Source: Acanthaster planci (Eukaryota; Echinodermata; Asteroidea; Valvatida; Acanthasteridae). From it: 49,784 nt of DNA. Numbering within the stretch: the first letter of the stretch is position 1; each line of letters starts with the position of its first letter. The notes below the pieces were generated by a model. It worked only from the letters and a program-made list of their open reading frames with translations, had not been told where the DNA came from and ran no database searches. The stretch lies in contig NW_019091603.1 of assembly GCF_001949145.1 (NCBI RefSeq), positions 23,854-73,637 on the forward strand, given 5' to 3'. Made by a program: the position numbers and the translations under genes. Shown in pieces: positions 33,490 through 43,900 of this stretch.

Positions 33490-33775
33490 TTGTGGATTTT
33501 TGTCTGTTTTTGTCTTTTTTTTGTTATTTCAAATAAAAAAACACAGTGTAAAACACACAATTTCTCTTTCGTTCTCAGAGTAATCTTGAGCCGAAGTTTA
33601 GGACTACTCAATCATTGAGATTGATAAGTGTGTACAAACCCTATGACAAAAAATTAAATATTCAAAATTCAATAATAAATCACATGATGAGGTCAGCATG
33701 ACAAATTTCTTCTCGCACCATCCTTGGATGATTGTCCAAAGGTCTGTCAAGTAAGAGTCAATTTAGATTTAGATT
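33490..33775 (-). repeat. Isolated fragment of the CRE/E-box repeat
   Basis: Contains the R-paragraph phrase ttctctttcgttctcagagt, then tgtgtacaaaccctatgac, then a caccatccttggatgattgtccaaaggtctg phrase that matches right-arm 25985-26015. It has the same orientation as the right arm. A second fragment lies at 34780-35062. Confidence 0.8.
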
Positions 33776-33949
33776 TAGTAATTTGCCAAAGTCTACTGGT
33801 GGAAGGAAACAGCTGAAAAAGAACTTACAAAATTTGAGGCAGTGGTTGTTACAGCAACAGCCACAAAGTTGTTTCAGATTTCAAGTTATTTAACAAATAA
33901 TTGTTTATCAGTAATTAAGAGCTATGAAGATTTTATTCTTGGATCCTCT

Positions 33950-34721
33950 TGTTACGATCCCAGTTGATCCAAATCCTTTTCTGTCTCCCCGAAAAGGTAC
34001 AATCTATGTGTGGAATTTACGCATGTTCCAAAAAAACCTATAAAAGACTCCGTATTCATTGATTTCGTTCTCAGTCAGTGCTTATATGCTTTTAGCATGT
34101 GCGTTCCAAAATAGCCAATGTTGGGTCAGCACCTTCTTGTCGTCTTCTGCTCTTTACCGCTGGACTGTGGCCGAGGCTGACACCGCTGAGGGACCGTGGA
34201 ACCTGGAGTGTCGTGGCTCCATGAGGAAGCCGAATCTCGGGGATCGACACTGACCAACCCGTCTGAACTGAGCTGTTCTGGCGCGGAGTGTGGAGGTGCT
34301 TGGCCCGACGACCGCGCTCTTTTAGCCATGGCACTGACTGGGCGGGGGCCTAATTTTCTTCCTCTCTTGTGTTGGCTCCTTAAGGTAATTATACTCAGCC
34401 GAATATAATTTGCCTCTTTGAGTATTAATGTTTTTGCCTGCTTGCTAATTTTCATTGTAGTTAATTGTGCTTGGCTGTGCTAATGTAAAAAAATTTGCTT
34501 TTATGCTTTTGACTGCTCAAATTCACAGTGTTCTTGCATGAGAAGTTTAAGTTGCAGCAAACCACTAGATTTATTTTGTTTTAATTTACTGCTTTGCTGA
34601 TTTAAGTTTATAATTAAATGTTATTCCAAATTAGTTCCTTTATTGTTCTTTGCTCGTATTTTTAGTGTCCTGGTTCTCGTCTTTTGATTTTTCTTCTGCC
34701 GTGCGTTCTCCGCACGTAACA
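33950..34721 (+). mobile_element. Solo LTR of an LTR retrotransposon
   Basis: A 772-bp segment with perfect 7-bp inverted ends TGTTACG and CGTAACA (TG...CA), flanked by direct CTCT copies at 33946-33949 and 34722-34725. A TATA box (ctataaaag) is at 34038-34046. The part downstream of the TATA box is GC-rich and the 3' half AT-rich, as in many LTRs. No internal coding region is attached, so it is a recombined solo LTR. Strand is assigned from the TATA orientation. Family unknown. Confidence 0.78.
34038..34046 (+). promoter_or_regulatory. TATA box of the solo LTR
   Basis: ctataaaag, about 90 bp inside the LTR, is the best core promoter match in this element. It could start transcripts antisense to POGLUT1. 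Activity is not shown. Confidence 0.5.
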
Positions 34722-34779
34722 CTCTCTTGCAGCTAAACTAAGAGTGTACACCTAATGTACAGTCAGTCAAATAAACAAA

Positions 34780-35062
34780 AGTGCCGAAGACTGGCTGTTG
34801 AAAAAAACATCTACAAAACCTGTGGGCAACATTTAACAAATAAAAATGAATAAAAAGCACAAAATGACGTCATCATAACGTCATCCACTTAGAATAATTC
34901 TTGTATCAGGGTCTTTGTTGGCTATCACTTTGATAACAAACATTTCGAAGTTACCAAAATGGTGGCTTGAAAACATGTACAAAGTCAATGGGCAAAAAAA
35001 AAATATGCAGAAAATTGCTCCTTTAAGTTCATATCATGTGATTTGTGTTTAATCTGACAAAT
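34780..35062 (-). repeat. Second isolated fragment of the CRE/E-box repeat
   Basis: Contains aaaatgacgtcatcataacgtca (P paragraph), tcagggtctttgttggctatcactttg and gaaaacatgtacaaagtcaatggg, oriented like the right arm. It ends abruptly at the ttgggtaggt terminus of a small element near 35062. Confidence 0.82.
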
Positions 35063-35147
35063 ATTTGGGTAGGTGTTATCTAGTAGACCCGACCCACACT
35101 TAATGTGGGGAGGGAAATCTCATCTCTATGGCACTCTACCTACCCAA
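35060..35147. mobile_element. Miniature element with tgggtaggt ends
   Basis: About 85 bp bounded by tttgggtaggtg and, inverted, ctacctacccaaa. The right end (tctatggcactctacctaccc...) recurs inverted at 40447-40475 as gtttgggtaggtagagcgccataga. It interrupts the CRE-repeat fragment on its left. No target duplication was identified. Confidence 0.55.
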
Positions 35148-35269
35148 ACAGTAATTACAAACGCAGAGAAGCACCAGTCTAGGGGGGGTTGGCAACGACA
35201 CATCTAATGCAGAGAATACACTTTTACATAAAGTAAACTCTGGCTATTAGTCAGCACTCTCAGGACTCG

Positions 35270-35800
35270 AGAAATTATGATGACTTACGCGAATGCCGTT
35301 TTTATTGTTGTTAGTCGTCATTTTGCTGACTTACACTTACACATGTATTGCCTATGTACGTTGTGATTCCTTGCACTAATTCAATGGCTTTGATTTACCC
35401 TGGTATATTTCTACCTCCATGGTCAATCCCAGCAAATTTGTTCTTGATTATTATCCTCACGGGTTGCAAATTCAATAATTGATCATGTGCCCCTAAGGAC
35501 GAAGCAAGGAGCAAGCCACTTGCATATTACATCACAACCCGACAGTGCAATACGTACATGTAGGAATACAGTTGCAGTACAGAAAACATACACTCATCCA
35601 CACACATGTATTGGTAAAGTTGGTTCAATACAGTTTGGATACCAGACCTGATGATTCGTACTGCCCAACGAATCATTATCAAGGGTCATCAAGGAATCTT
35701 TGGGCGGGGAACTAGACTACGTTCAATGAGGCGACCCCCCCAAATGGACAGAGCGCATGTGTGTAGCTCTAGAGGAGTTACTGGTATTGATGTACAGCAG
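35270..35800 (+). repeat. Dispersed repeat, copy B (copy A at 14985-15330)
   Basis: Matches copy A in two ordered blocks: about 35335-35460 (gctttgatttaccctggtat) and about 35705-35795 (cgttcaatgaggcgaccccc, cagagcgcatg, actggtattgatg). The extra sequence between blocks shows that one copy has gained or lost DNA. Confidence 0.7.
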
Positions 35801-36855
35801 TGATCTCAAGTAAGTGCCCTTTTGAGTTCGAGGGTGGTCATGCGTGTTACGAGCGCTGGCACTCGCCTTATCTCGCTTGACATTTGCTCATTCTTACATG
35901 ACGGACACAGTATGGGCGAATGAAGGAAGAATAAGACTGCAGCAGTACCCTACAGTCACTGTTCACTGACTTGTGAAAGTACTCCCATCACTGAACTTGG
36001 AATGGTCATAAGTCCTGCCCGTCTAGAATGTCGTAAGTCTGGCCCACTGATGATGGCTTAAAACCACACACAACACAACCACGGCTTTGATCATAGATCG
36101 CATTTTAAATTCCACCGGGACATTCTCCTCGACCATGGAATAAAATAGCATACGGTTAAATGTACATTCAAAACAAAAACGATCAAAATGAGCTGCATAC
36201 ACTTGACTTAAGAGAACATAACCACGGTCAGCGTCCCCTCCAAGGTACAAGTTTTGGAAAACAAAAATTGTTCTTTCTACACACACACCGACAAAAAAAA
36301 ATTTTCCGAACGATCTACTGTACAAAAAGTGCCCACACATCATGGATCTACACACATTGCAAACCCAAATGGATCGTTAAATTTCGTGGTTATCTGTAGT
36401 CTCTGTGTTCAGGTTAGCATTTGTTATTTTCAAATCTAACTTTTGTTTACATACATCATGCAATAAATCGAATTAATATTTGATGCGATTGTGGGTTTAA
36501 TGTATTTATGTAATCTATCAGCAAGTTGCGACAGATGTCAAAGCAACTAAAAAATTGAAATACAACTCTCCTGAAACAGGTGGTATTATATATCCCTTGG
36601 CATACATAATCACATGTGCGCAGAAAGCAAAAACTGCAGCAAATGCCTGAAAGACTAGGGTCAAGGGTCGCGGCAATTGAGCAATTGTAGATACCCCTAT
36701 CTGCCGCCACGCACAGAGTCGTTCCCCTGGCCCTGTGCATGTGGCTGTACATGTACAGTATACGCAACGGCGGCCACGAGCGAAACGAACTGTTGAGCAC
36801 GTGTGTTCTGGACCATTGTGTCTGCATGGCCCGTTATGTCTGCAAACTTTTCAGG
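35801..36855. other. Intronic sequence, nothing recognised
   Basis: Several open frames (for example 36023-36355 and 36456-36827, minus) lack any recognisable motif and any splice framework. No clear repeats. Confidence 0.4.
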
Positions 36856-36948
36856 CCCATTATGTCTGCCCCATTGTGTTCGCAGGCCCATTATGTCCGC
36901 CCCATTGTGTCTGCAGGCCCATTATGTCCGCCCCATTGTGTCTGCTCG
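36856..36948 (+). repeat. 31-bp minisatellite, three copies
   Basis: Three head-to-tail 31-bp units (36856-36886, 36887-36917, 36918-36948) of the form cccattatgtccgccccatt then gtgtctgcagg. Each unit is itself two related halves (cattatgtccgcccc and cattgtgtctgcagg). A diverged half-unit lies just upstream at about 36815-36840. Confidence 0.9.
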
Positions 36949-37329
36949 CTACGAATTGTGTGCACGTGTGAAAGTGCTTTCATTCCCCTTGTATGTGGTA
37001 CGTGTTGTTTTAGTAGTTTTGTTACGGTACATCTTTTTTGGATATTTGTTTTTCAGTATTTTGCTCACAAAAACAGTCTAAGGATATTTATTTTAATGTT
37101 CACATCATATCATTTGGGACACTCGCGTTGAAAATGACCAGACCAGGGTAAAAGTAGAGCATTTTCACTGATAAAAGAACTGAGACATTCTTTTGAAATA
37201 TTGACCTATTTGTGTGTGTTGTGTGTGTGTGTGTTTATGCTGTTTTCATTTTATTTCTTTTATACTTAGTTGTACTGCCATAAGTTTGTCCCTATTTACC
37301 TTTTGGTAAAACCTAAAAATTGGTTTATG

Positions 37330-37475
37330 GTTGGTCTCGGTCTCAGATGTCGTGGTCTCGGTCTCGACCTGCAAAGTCTCGGTCTCAAAGTCCTGGTCTT
37401 GGTCTTGAAGGAGTTGGTCTCGGTCTTGGTCTTGTATGCCTTGGTCTTAGTCTCAGATATCAAGGTCTCGGATAG
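37330..37475 (+). repeat. GGTCTC/GGTCTT hexamer-rich tract
   Basis: Roughly 145 bp in which ggtctc or ggtctt recurs about 15 times in irregular spacing, some as direct ggtctcggtctc doublets. It is a degenerate minisatellite; no function is inferred. Confidence 0.8.
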
Positions 37476-37489
37476 AACACTGGAGGGTG

Positions 37490-38318
37490 CCCGTAAGATT
37501 GGCAGGTGGTTAAGTGGAGGACTGTCAGGCTCGAGCGGACTTGGACGCATGCCAAGCTCTGGCTAAAGACTAGAATATCTCCATGCATAAACAGTCAAGC
37601 GGGAGTTTTAAAAAAATTGGCCCAAAAGATTTCAGTCATGCTGTGTCAGTTAGAAAAGTCGCAGCCGATGTCATCCTCTGGTGAAGTGGCTAACAGCAGG
37701 CCAAGCACTTGAATCACGTCTCATTGAAGACGACAGAAATGACAATCGGACGGAGTGAGGGCTGATGATTCAACTTCGTTCTTCTCGGAAGACAATGCTG
37801 GTTGCCCGGTATAGGACAGGGCAGTGCCCCGCTCCGAGCTATGAACAGTCCTGTGGTGAGCAGTCTGAGCGAGTACACCCGGCTGGTGCGATTCCGGTGT
37901 GAAATCCTGCCAGATGTAATCATGGCTCACAGCCGGAGAGGGCGGAAGGGCCTGGTCCACCAGAAACGGGTTCGGGGCAGTGGAGGCTGATGGTGGTCTA
38001 ACACCAAGGCAGCGAGTGATGGAGGTCGGAACTTCATCGACGGACAGGTAGGCCGACATTCAAGCCGCAGAGGTATGTTCATGGTGGTCAAAGAATTTGA
38101 TGAAGATGAGAAGTGCTTGCTTAGACCTGATGGCAGAGGTGGCAGATGGGGGCCGCGAGAGGTGGAACACCCTGGCACATTCCCAATTGAGGTCAATGGG
38201 AATTACAGGATTTCAGGCAGAGAGACCAGGAGAAATGAAGTCCAATGACCCGGGGATACCAATTAAAAGCTTGAGCCGCAATGGCTTGAAGCCCAGCAGC
38301 GGAGGTGGCAGCCAGGGC
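37490..38318 (+). other. GC-rich coding-like sequence interrupted by a LINE, unidentified
   Basis: More GC-rich than its surroundings. The frame after the stop at 37988-37990 stays open to about 38244 and includes RRGMFMVVKEFDEDEKC and VNGNYRISGRE, which look like real protein, as does 37802-37990. I recognise no family. The 5'-truncated LINE at 38319-39845 begins in the middle of this DNA, and GC-rich sequence of similar character resumes at 39850-40230. Confidence 0.4.
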
Positions 38319-39845
38319 TTTTTTTTTTTTCATTTATTATTTCTCAGGGTACAAAAACCAGCACAAAATACAAAAACTGATACATATAAATATATAAGAA
38401 CAATATTTGCTGACACCCCTGACGGATAGCCTAAAAGCGAACTAAATCACTGTCGAGAGGGTCTCCAGAAAAATCTCAACAAATACAAGAAAAACACTAG
38501 ATAAAAATGACTAAAAATACAAAAATGCACAAAAATGAAACTAGATAAATTAACAACTGAATGTACAGTAAAAATACAGGATCCATATTATGGCATCAAA
38601 CAATATTAGCCTCAGGAGACAACCAATGGTCTTTTAACTTTGAAATAAAAGAATTAAGACTGAAAACAATTTCTGTTGTGACATCTATGAGTAAAGTGTT
38701 CCACAATCTTGGGAATCTAACAAATAATGAGTCATAAAAAGCTTGTGTATGGAAAGACTTTCAATATTAACATGAAACCTATCGTACAGACATTTAGCAA
38801 TAAAAGCCACTGACAAAAAATTCAGCCTATTGAGTAAGGGAGGTAAACCCAGTTGGATGTGACGAGCAGTGTAATCTAAGTTGTTAATGTGAAATCCAGG
38901 TACGTGCCTATGGGGTAAACCTAAACAAGATCGAGTGAAATGACGATGAACACTTTCTATGGAATGCTGAAAAGAAACCAGACCAGGGAACCAAACTGGA
39001 CAAGCATATTTGATAATAAGTCTAATAAGAGCACAAAACAGTTTCATTTGGATTTGTGGATCTCTAGAAATAACCAACCTTTTGACAAAGCCTGACATTC
39101 TAGTTGCTATAGACACAGTTAAGTCAACATGCTTCATCCAGCTCAGATCATTAGATATAGTCACACCAAGATACTTATAACAGTCAACAATCTCCAGTGC
39201 ACGGGAACCCAAGACATAACTAAGACGACTAAACGATTTGAAACAAGACAGACACATTACATTACTCTACACTTGTTAACATTAAGATTCACTCTATTTA
39301 AAGAGCACCAATTATCAATACATGTCAGATCATTTTGTAATATGCATACATCCGAGGGGCTATACATTTTTCTAAAAACAACAGTGTTATCTGCATATTG
39401 TCTGATACTTGATTGAATGCAGAATGGAAGATAAAATGCAACTACGTTGAACAGTGTTGGTCCAAGGACAGAGCCTTGAGGGACACCTGAAGGGACACGA
39501 GCCCGGTCCGAATAACTTCCCAAAAATTGGACTTTGTGCATGCGACCTGATAAGTAAGAAGAGACCTACTTCAAGAGGGAACAGCACACACCATATTTAT
39601 GCAATTTATCAAGTAGAATATTATGCTTAACTCTATCAAAGGCTTTAACCCAATCTAAGAAGATGGCATAAATTCTAGGTGAATGCCGTGAATATCAAAG
39701 TTTCCGCCCAATCATGACACAATGTTGAGAGCTGAGTAATACATGAGCGTTTAGGCAAAAAATCATGCTGGGTATCTGACACATAACCATGTGTGAGCAT
39801 ATGTTCGCTTAAATGATGAAGTGGTGTTCTAGGCCGATATGTTGA
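38319..39845 (-). mobile_element. 5'-truncated Jockey/CR1-like LINE with poly(A) tail
   Basis: Read on the minus strand, a reverse transcriptase starts in the finger domain (QHDFLPKRSC near 39770), continues through KAFDRV (catalytic Asp) near 39640, GVPQGSVLGP near 39490 and YADNTVVF near 39400, then NVNKC, YKYLGV and a long C-terminal domain ending with a stop at 38685. Frameshifts and a stop separate three pieces. YADD has become YADN, losing one catalytic Asp. A 3' UTR of about 350 bp ends with AATAAATG and a 12-base poly(A), seen as the T-run at 38319-38330. Everything upstream of the RT finger is missing, the usual result of incomplete reverse transcription. Confidence 0.93.
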
Positions 39846-39849
39846 ACAG

Positions 39850-40250
39850 TGGGTGGTACTATTCGGTGTCACCAAGGAACACAGGCTGGAATGCTGCGAG
39901 GATTTCTCTGGGCCATGTTGGGCAACAGGCATGGTGTACCTCACAATGAAGATTGGATGGGCCCCGGCGACGTCTGATGGGGTACTCTCTGGGAGTCCCG
40001 GCTGGCTCGCCAGGCCAGCAATTGACCGAGGAGACAGGGGTCCTTGCTTGGGTCTTCCATAGTCAACCACGGAGATTCCCAATCAGCTACGTGGGGCCAA
40101 ATGAACCAGGGGCCTGGCCATATCCTGGCTGGAACCCCCTGGACGACGGCAAGGCCTTTTCCTTGTCCAGGTACCGGGAGAAGACAGAGGAATATCACAG
40201 ATCCTGACGTTGACCCCCAGAATTCAACCGGCTAAGGCCCATAATTCATT
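39850..40250. other. GC-rich sequence on the 5' side of the LINE, unidentified
   Basis: Possibly the continuation of the element seen at 37490-38318 before LINE insertion. Open frames exist on both strands (39853-40062 plus, 40198-39941 minus) without recognised motifs. No target duplication of the LINE could be identified by eye. Confidence 0.35.
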
Positions 40251-40849
40251 GGTAGGGTAGACACAGCGTTGCTGGAACAAACCTTGTAGTAGTGATGGTA
40301 AACGTCCGTTACGTTACGGCGCTGAGAAAAGCACGACGATCATGGCGGCGAGGCCGCACTGCATTGTGGAAGGTCAGGGTGCACCACTGGAGATAAAATC
40401 TTTTCAGCGAATGAATAATACGCACATCGAAAATTTGCATATGTAGTGACTGTTTGGGTAGGTAGAGCGCCATAGACTCACTGTATTTTACTTTCTTTTT
40501 CTGATATTCAAATATACAAGTTGAATATAAAAATATGTAAAGATATGACATGAATCTTTGCTTCATTAAGGGTTAAAATATCCAGACTTCACTGTTCACT
40601 GAAATAGACTATTGATACACAAAAGATAAGGCTGTATGTAAGAGGTAAAATAGATCTTTTTCACCAGGAAGACATTGCTCCCTAAATCTATCATATTCAA
40701 TGCTATGTGTTAAATGAGCTGCTGTCAGACTATATTGGGTTGCTAACCTCACGTTCATTTCTCAAAATGTTGATTAAAACATTTTGGTATAATGTCTCAC
40801 AAATTTTAAATTGTTCTCAACGAAACTGACATTAATTTGTATCAAACTT

Positions 40850-41025
40850 TTATTTCATTACTAATACACAAATACAGCATGGTTTGAGGGGAATTTCTGG
40901 TGCTGAGGTGTAGGTCAGCTTGACTTCACATCGGAAGGTAGTCAAGCTACCTACACCTCGGGACCAGTAATTCCCACTATTTTCCCCAAATAAACCATGC
41001 TGTATTTGTTTTACTACACTTCATA
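40850..41025. mobile_element. Foldback palindrome (MITE-like)
   Basis: Two arms of about 65-80 bp are imperfect inverted copies: acaaatacagcatggttt ... gaatttctggt ... gaggtgtaggt on the left, and acctacacctcgg ... ccagtaattcccac ... aaccatgctgtatttgt on the right. The centre is cagcttgacttcacatcgga then aggtagtcaagct. It could form a long cruciform or RNA hairpin. No ORF. Confidence 0.85.
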
Positions 41026-41494
41026 AATAACAGAAATCTCATGTTACTTGTACTCACAGACGCAGTGTTCTGTAGGAAAGACTTGGTGCCCCGCCATGCT
41101 TTCTGTAGCACCCGCCATGCTTAGAAATTGCCGCCAAGTTTAAAAACCATGCCGCCATGTTTACATTTTTTGACTCTACGGTATACATTTACAACAGAAA
41201 TAATCTAGCAACAATAACCACCACTTTACTTTCGATCCCAACCTTGAGACTCCCCGACAATGTTGGCCAGCGGTACCAGTTGTCAAGTTTGGAACACGAG
41301 GCAACCTCGTGCTTGAAGCAACATACATTTGAACATTGCCCCACACGACATTGACAACCAATATTAGTCTGGTACCAGTTATTTTATTGTATCAATGTGT
41401 TCGTGTGATCACCTGGTAACTAGATGCCTACTCGTTTTGTGCAATGTTTGTGTGTGTAGGCTACGTGTGTACATGTGAGTTTGTTTCTGCATGC

Positions 41495-41559
41495 AATTGG
41501 GGACCCTGAACAATAGAGGACAATAAGGTCCCCAATTGACAGAGGGTCCCCAATTGACA
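41495..41559. repeat. Inverted repeat aattggggacc plus direct copy; ambiguous base beyond
   Basis: aattggggacc (41495-41505) pairs with ggtccccaatt (41527-41537), and ggtccccaattgaca is repeated directly at about 41545-41559. An undetermined base (N) is at 41567, perhaps a consequence of local repetition or heterozygosity. Confidence 0.75.
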
Positions 41560-41599
41560 AATGTGTNCTTGTGTGTATTACGTTCGTTGGGTGCATGTT

Positions 41600-43377
41600 C
41601 ATGGTCTATTTTTGGTGTACATTTTGCCCGCGTCATGGCAAAATGTTTACAATAACTAACATGACATTTCGGCCCCCCGATCCTTTTTAAAGTAGGTTTT
41701 GTTTTCATCAATATTTGGAAGTGAATAAAATTGAGGAATAGATGTGTATGAAAACCTTAACAAACAAAAAACACTTTCTTTAAAAAAAGTGAAGCATAAA
41801 TTTGATTTTAATACTTTTACAACCCAGATCCCTTGGATGACATGTCATTCTAAGTCAATAGTTAAAAATAAATGAAATTGTGGAATGAGGATCTACATGT
41901 ACTCATTGGTACTGATGTTGCAATTGAAGTTCTTTTTTTAGTAGATAAATTGAAGTCTTTTTAAAATCTTTAAACTTTTGCTCAAAAAAACCTAGGGAAA
42001 ATGGCCAGGAATTGCCTTAGAACACACCAAAGAGCATCTAGAATCAAAATTGTCCCTAGGTTTTGTAATGATAGTGGAGTGGAGATCTGCATAAAAAGAG
42101 GGCTTCAATAGTCTGGTGCTGACATGTTTTGGGTCTTTACTGTGTAATCAGTCGATTATTCTAGTCACCTGGTCCCTCCACTTCTTCAACACTCCTTATT
42201 CACTTTCAGACTACAGAATTCTTCTTTCTATACATGTACCCGGTACCTCAAGAACAGACTTCCAATATTTAACATAGTTGGATGCAACCTTGTTCTGAGA
42301 GCACTCTCTCTTAAGCCTTCACTTTACACACCTGATAAAAATAGCGATCAACAATACTGTGTAGTGCACTCTGTGACTTTCTTGTATTTAGTAGTGCATT
42401 TGCATATCTACAGAGCCATACATGTGCATGCCAGCATCTGACAATAGTGATCTGAACAGGGTATTGTTTCTGCCCTGCAATTGTTCACTGGTACAAAAAG
42501 CTTTTGTGATTCACCCCATCCTACGGAGAGGGCAGAAACATCCTAGTCAGATCACTCTGCTGCAGATCCTCATCGCCTTAACATCACTCTCTGCTACTGT
42601 ATTGCTACTGTACATATTGTTACATCTATTTGCCTTGGTGCATACAGCATTAATGATTGGCACCGGTCGAGGGATGCTGCATGCAATCCTTAAGTTCCTC
42701 ATACCTAAAGTGTAGCAGTTCTCTAATGTACATACTGCCAGCTATACACTGTTGGTCGATATCATTGACTATCGTTTTGTTTTAATTTGTATATATATAA
42801 ATTCTGTTAGGCTTTGAGGCGTTGTCCAAATTGTAAATAAAATACTGAATGTAGTTTTTGTTGTCTTTATTTATTTATTTACTCACTTTTAACTGAGTCC
42901 TTCTGCCACTTGGTTACACTGCAATAGTTATTAGGATACAACTCCAGACTGGTTCCGTAAAGATTACATAACACAGACAACATACTTATGCGGTGGGTTT
43001 CAGCATGATTATTTGATGCTACCAGAAAAACTACCGCACGGCAGCGAGGTGGATACTCACCACTATGTCACCTGGTTGCGTATTATTTCTACTTCCAGAC
43101 ACGAGGTGGAATTGGCCAATGATGCGCTCCGATGTGAGTATTTAAGAGGTGAAGTAATATCAACTCTCATGTTCCCAAAATGAAAAGCCTTGAATGTACC
43201 TAATTTTCAATTCAAGAGGGCTGACACATGAATGCAGTCTATTGACTCTCAACCAAGTTTTCCTTGCTTAGACTAACATACTAGGTGCATGCTTGCATGT
43301 CTATTCCAGTTCTTTCAGATTGTATTTCTCTCAAAGGAACTACTCTAAAAAAGAAATTAAGTTTCTTTCATATTTAC
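41600..43377. other. Intronic sequence, no gene supported
   Basis: The open frame 42422-42715 (97 residues) has a hydrophobic stretch near residues 50-75 (LLQILIALTSLSATVLLLYILL) and an AATAAA at about 42838 downstream, but no homology that I recognise. The rest is AT-rich with no definable element, apart from the gtcacctggtccctc motif near 42160. Confidence 0.4.
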
Positions 43378-43545
43378 CTTGTTCCATTTAGATCCTGAGC
43401 AACAGGTATATAGTGCACCCATGCCTTAAGTTCTGGATAGAAGAACTCCAGCCATTCATCTCCAACATGGAATACTAATGACTCACAAAGAAAAAGATGC
43501 TTCAGTCTGAAACTTGCAGCTACACCCCGGAAATTAAACAAATAC
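43378..43545 (-). CDS. POGLUT1: POGLUT1 exon carrying the core donor-binding segment
   Basis: A 168-bp exon with minus-strand acceptor tctatttcag (ending at 43546) and donor gtaaatatg (starting at 43377). It completes a Lys codon, encodes 55 residues beginning [20 protein letters not shown], and ends with two bases of an Arg codon completed by the 26686 exon. [24 protein letters not shown] and WVHYIPV are hallmarks of POGLUT1 within the GT90/CAP10 domain, close to the nucleotide-sugar site. Conservation is strong, with no stop or frameshift, so the gene is probably functional. Confidence 0.97.
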
Positions 43546-43900
43546 CTGAAATAGAAATAAACACATTGTAAATTTCAGATTTGTCAGTACGAACACATGG
43601 AAGTACGAACACAAAGAACACCTTCACTAGCACAGACCTACATGTGTGCCACACAGTTTGTTGCACAATGGAACTTTAAATTACAAACACGTTTTCCAGG
43701 ATTTTATCTCAAGAGTGTATTGAGCCCACTCACCTGCACATCCAAGCCTTTGCCATGCAGTTTTTCAAACAATGCCATCTAGAACAAATCTGTTTGCCAA
43801 AACTTCACTGGCACTATGCAACTTTGATGAATGTATTCCATGCATAATATTTACTTGCAAGCTACATGGCTTTAAGTCATTCTGTCCATGTTCTGTTTAA

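Noticed and set aside
36735-37131. Cys-rich proteins in several overlapping plus-strand frames
   Set aside because: The Cys-rich peptides come from translating the 31-bp minisatellite in different frames.
42422-42715. 97-residue membrane protein gene
   Set aside because: There is one hydrophobic segment and a nearby AATAAA, but no family similarity, no splice framework and it is antisense inside a POGLUT1 intron. It was left as unsupported.
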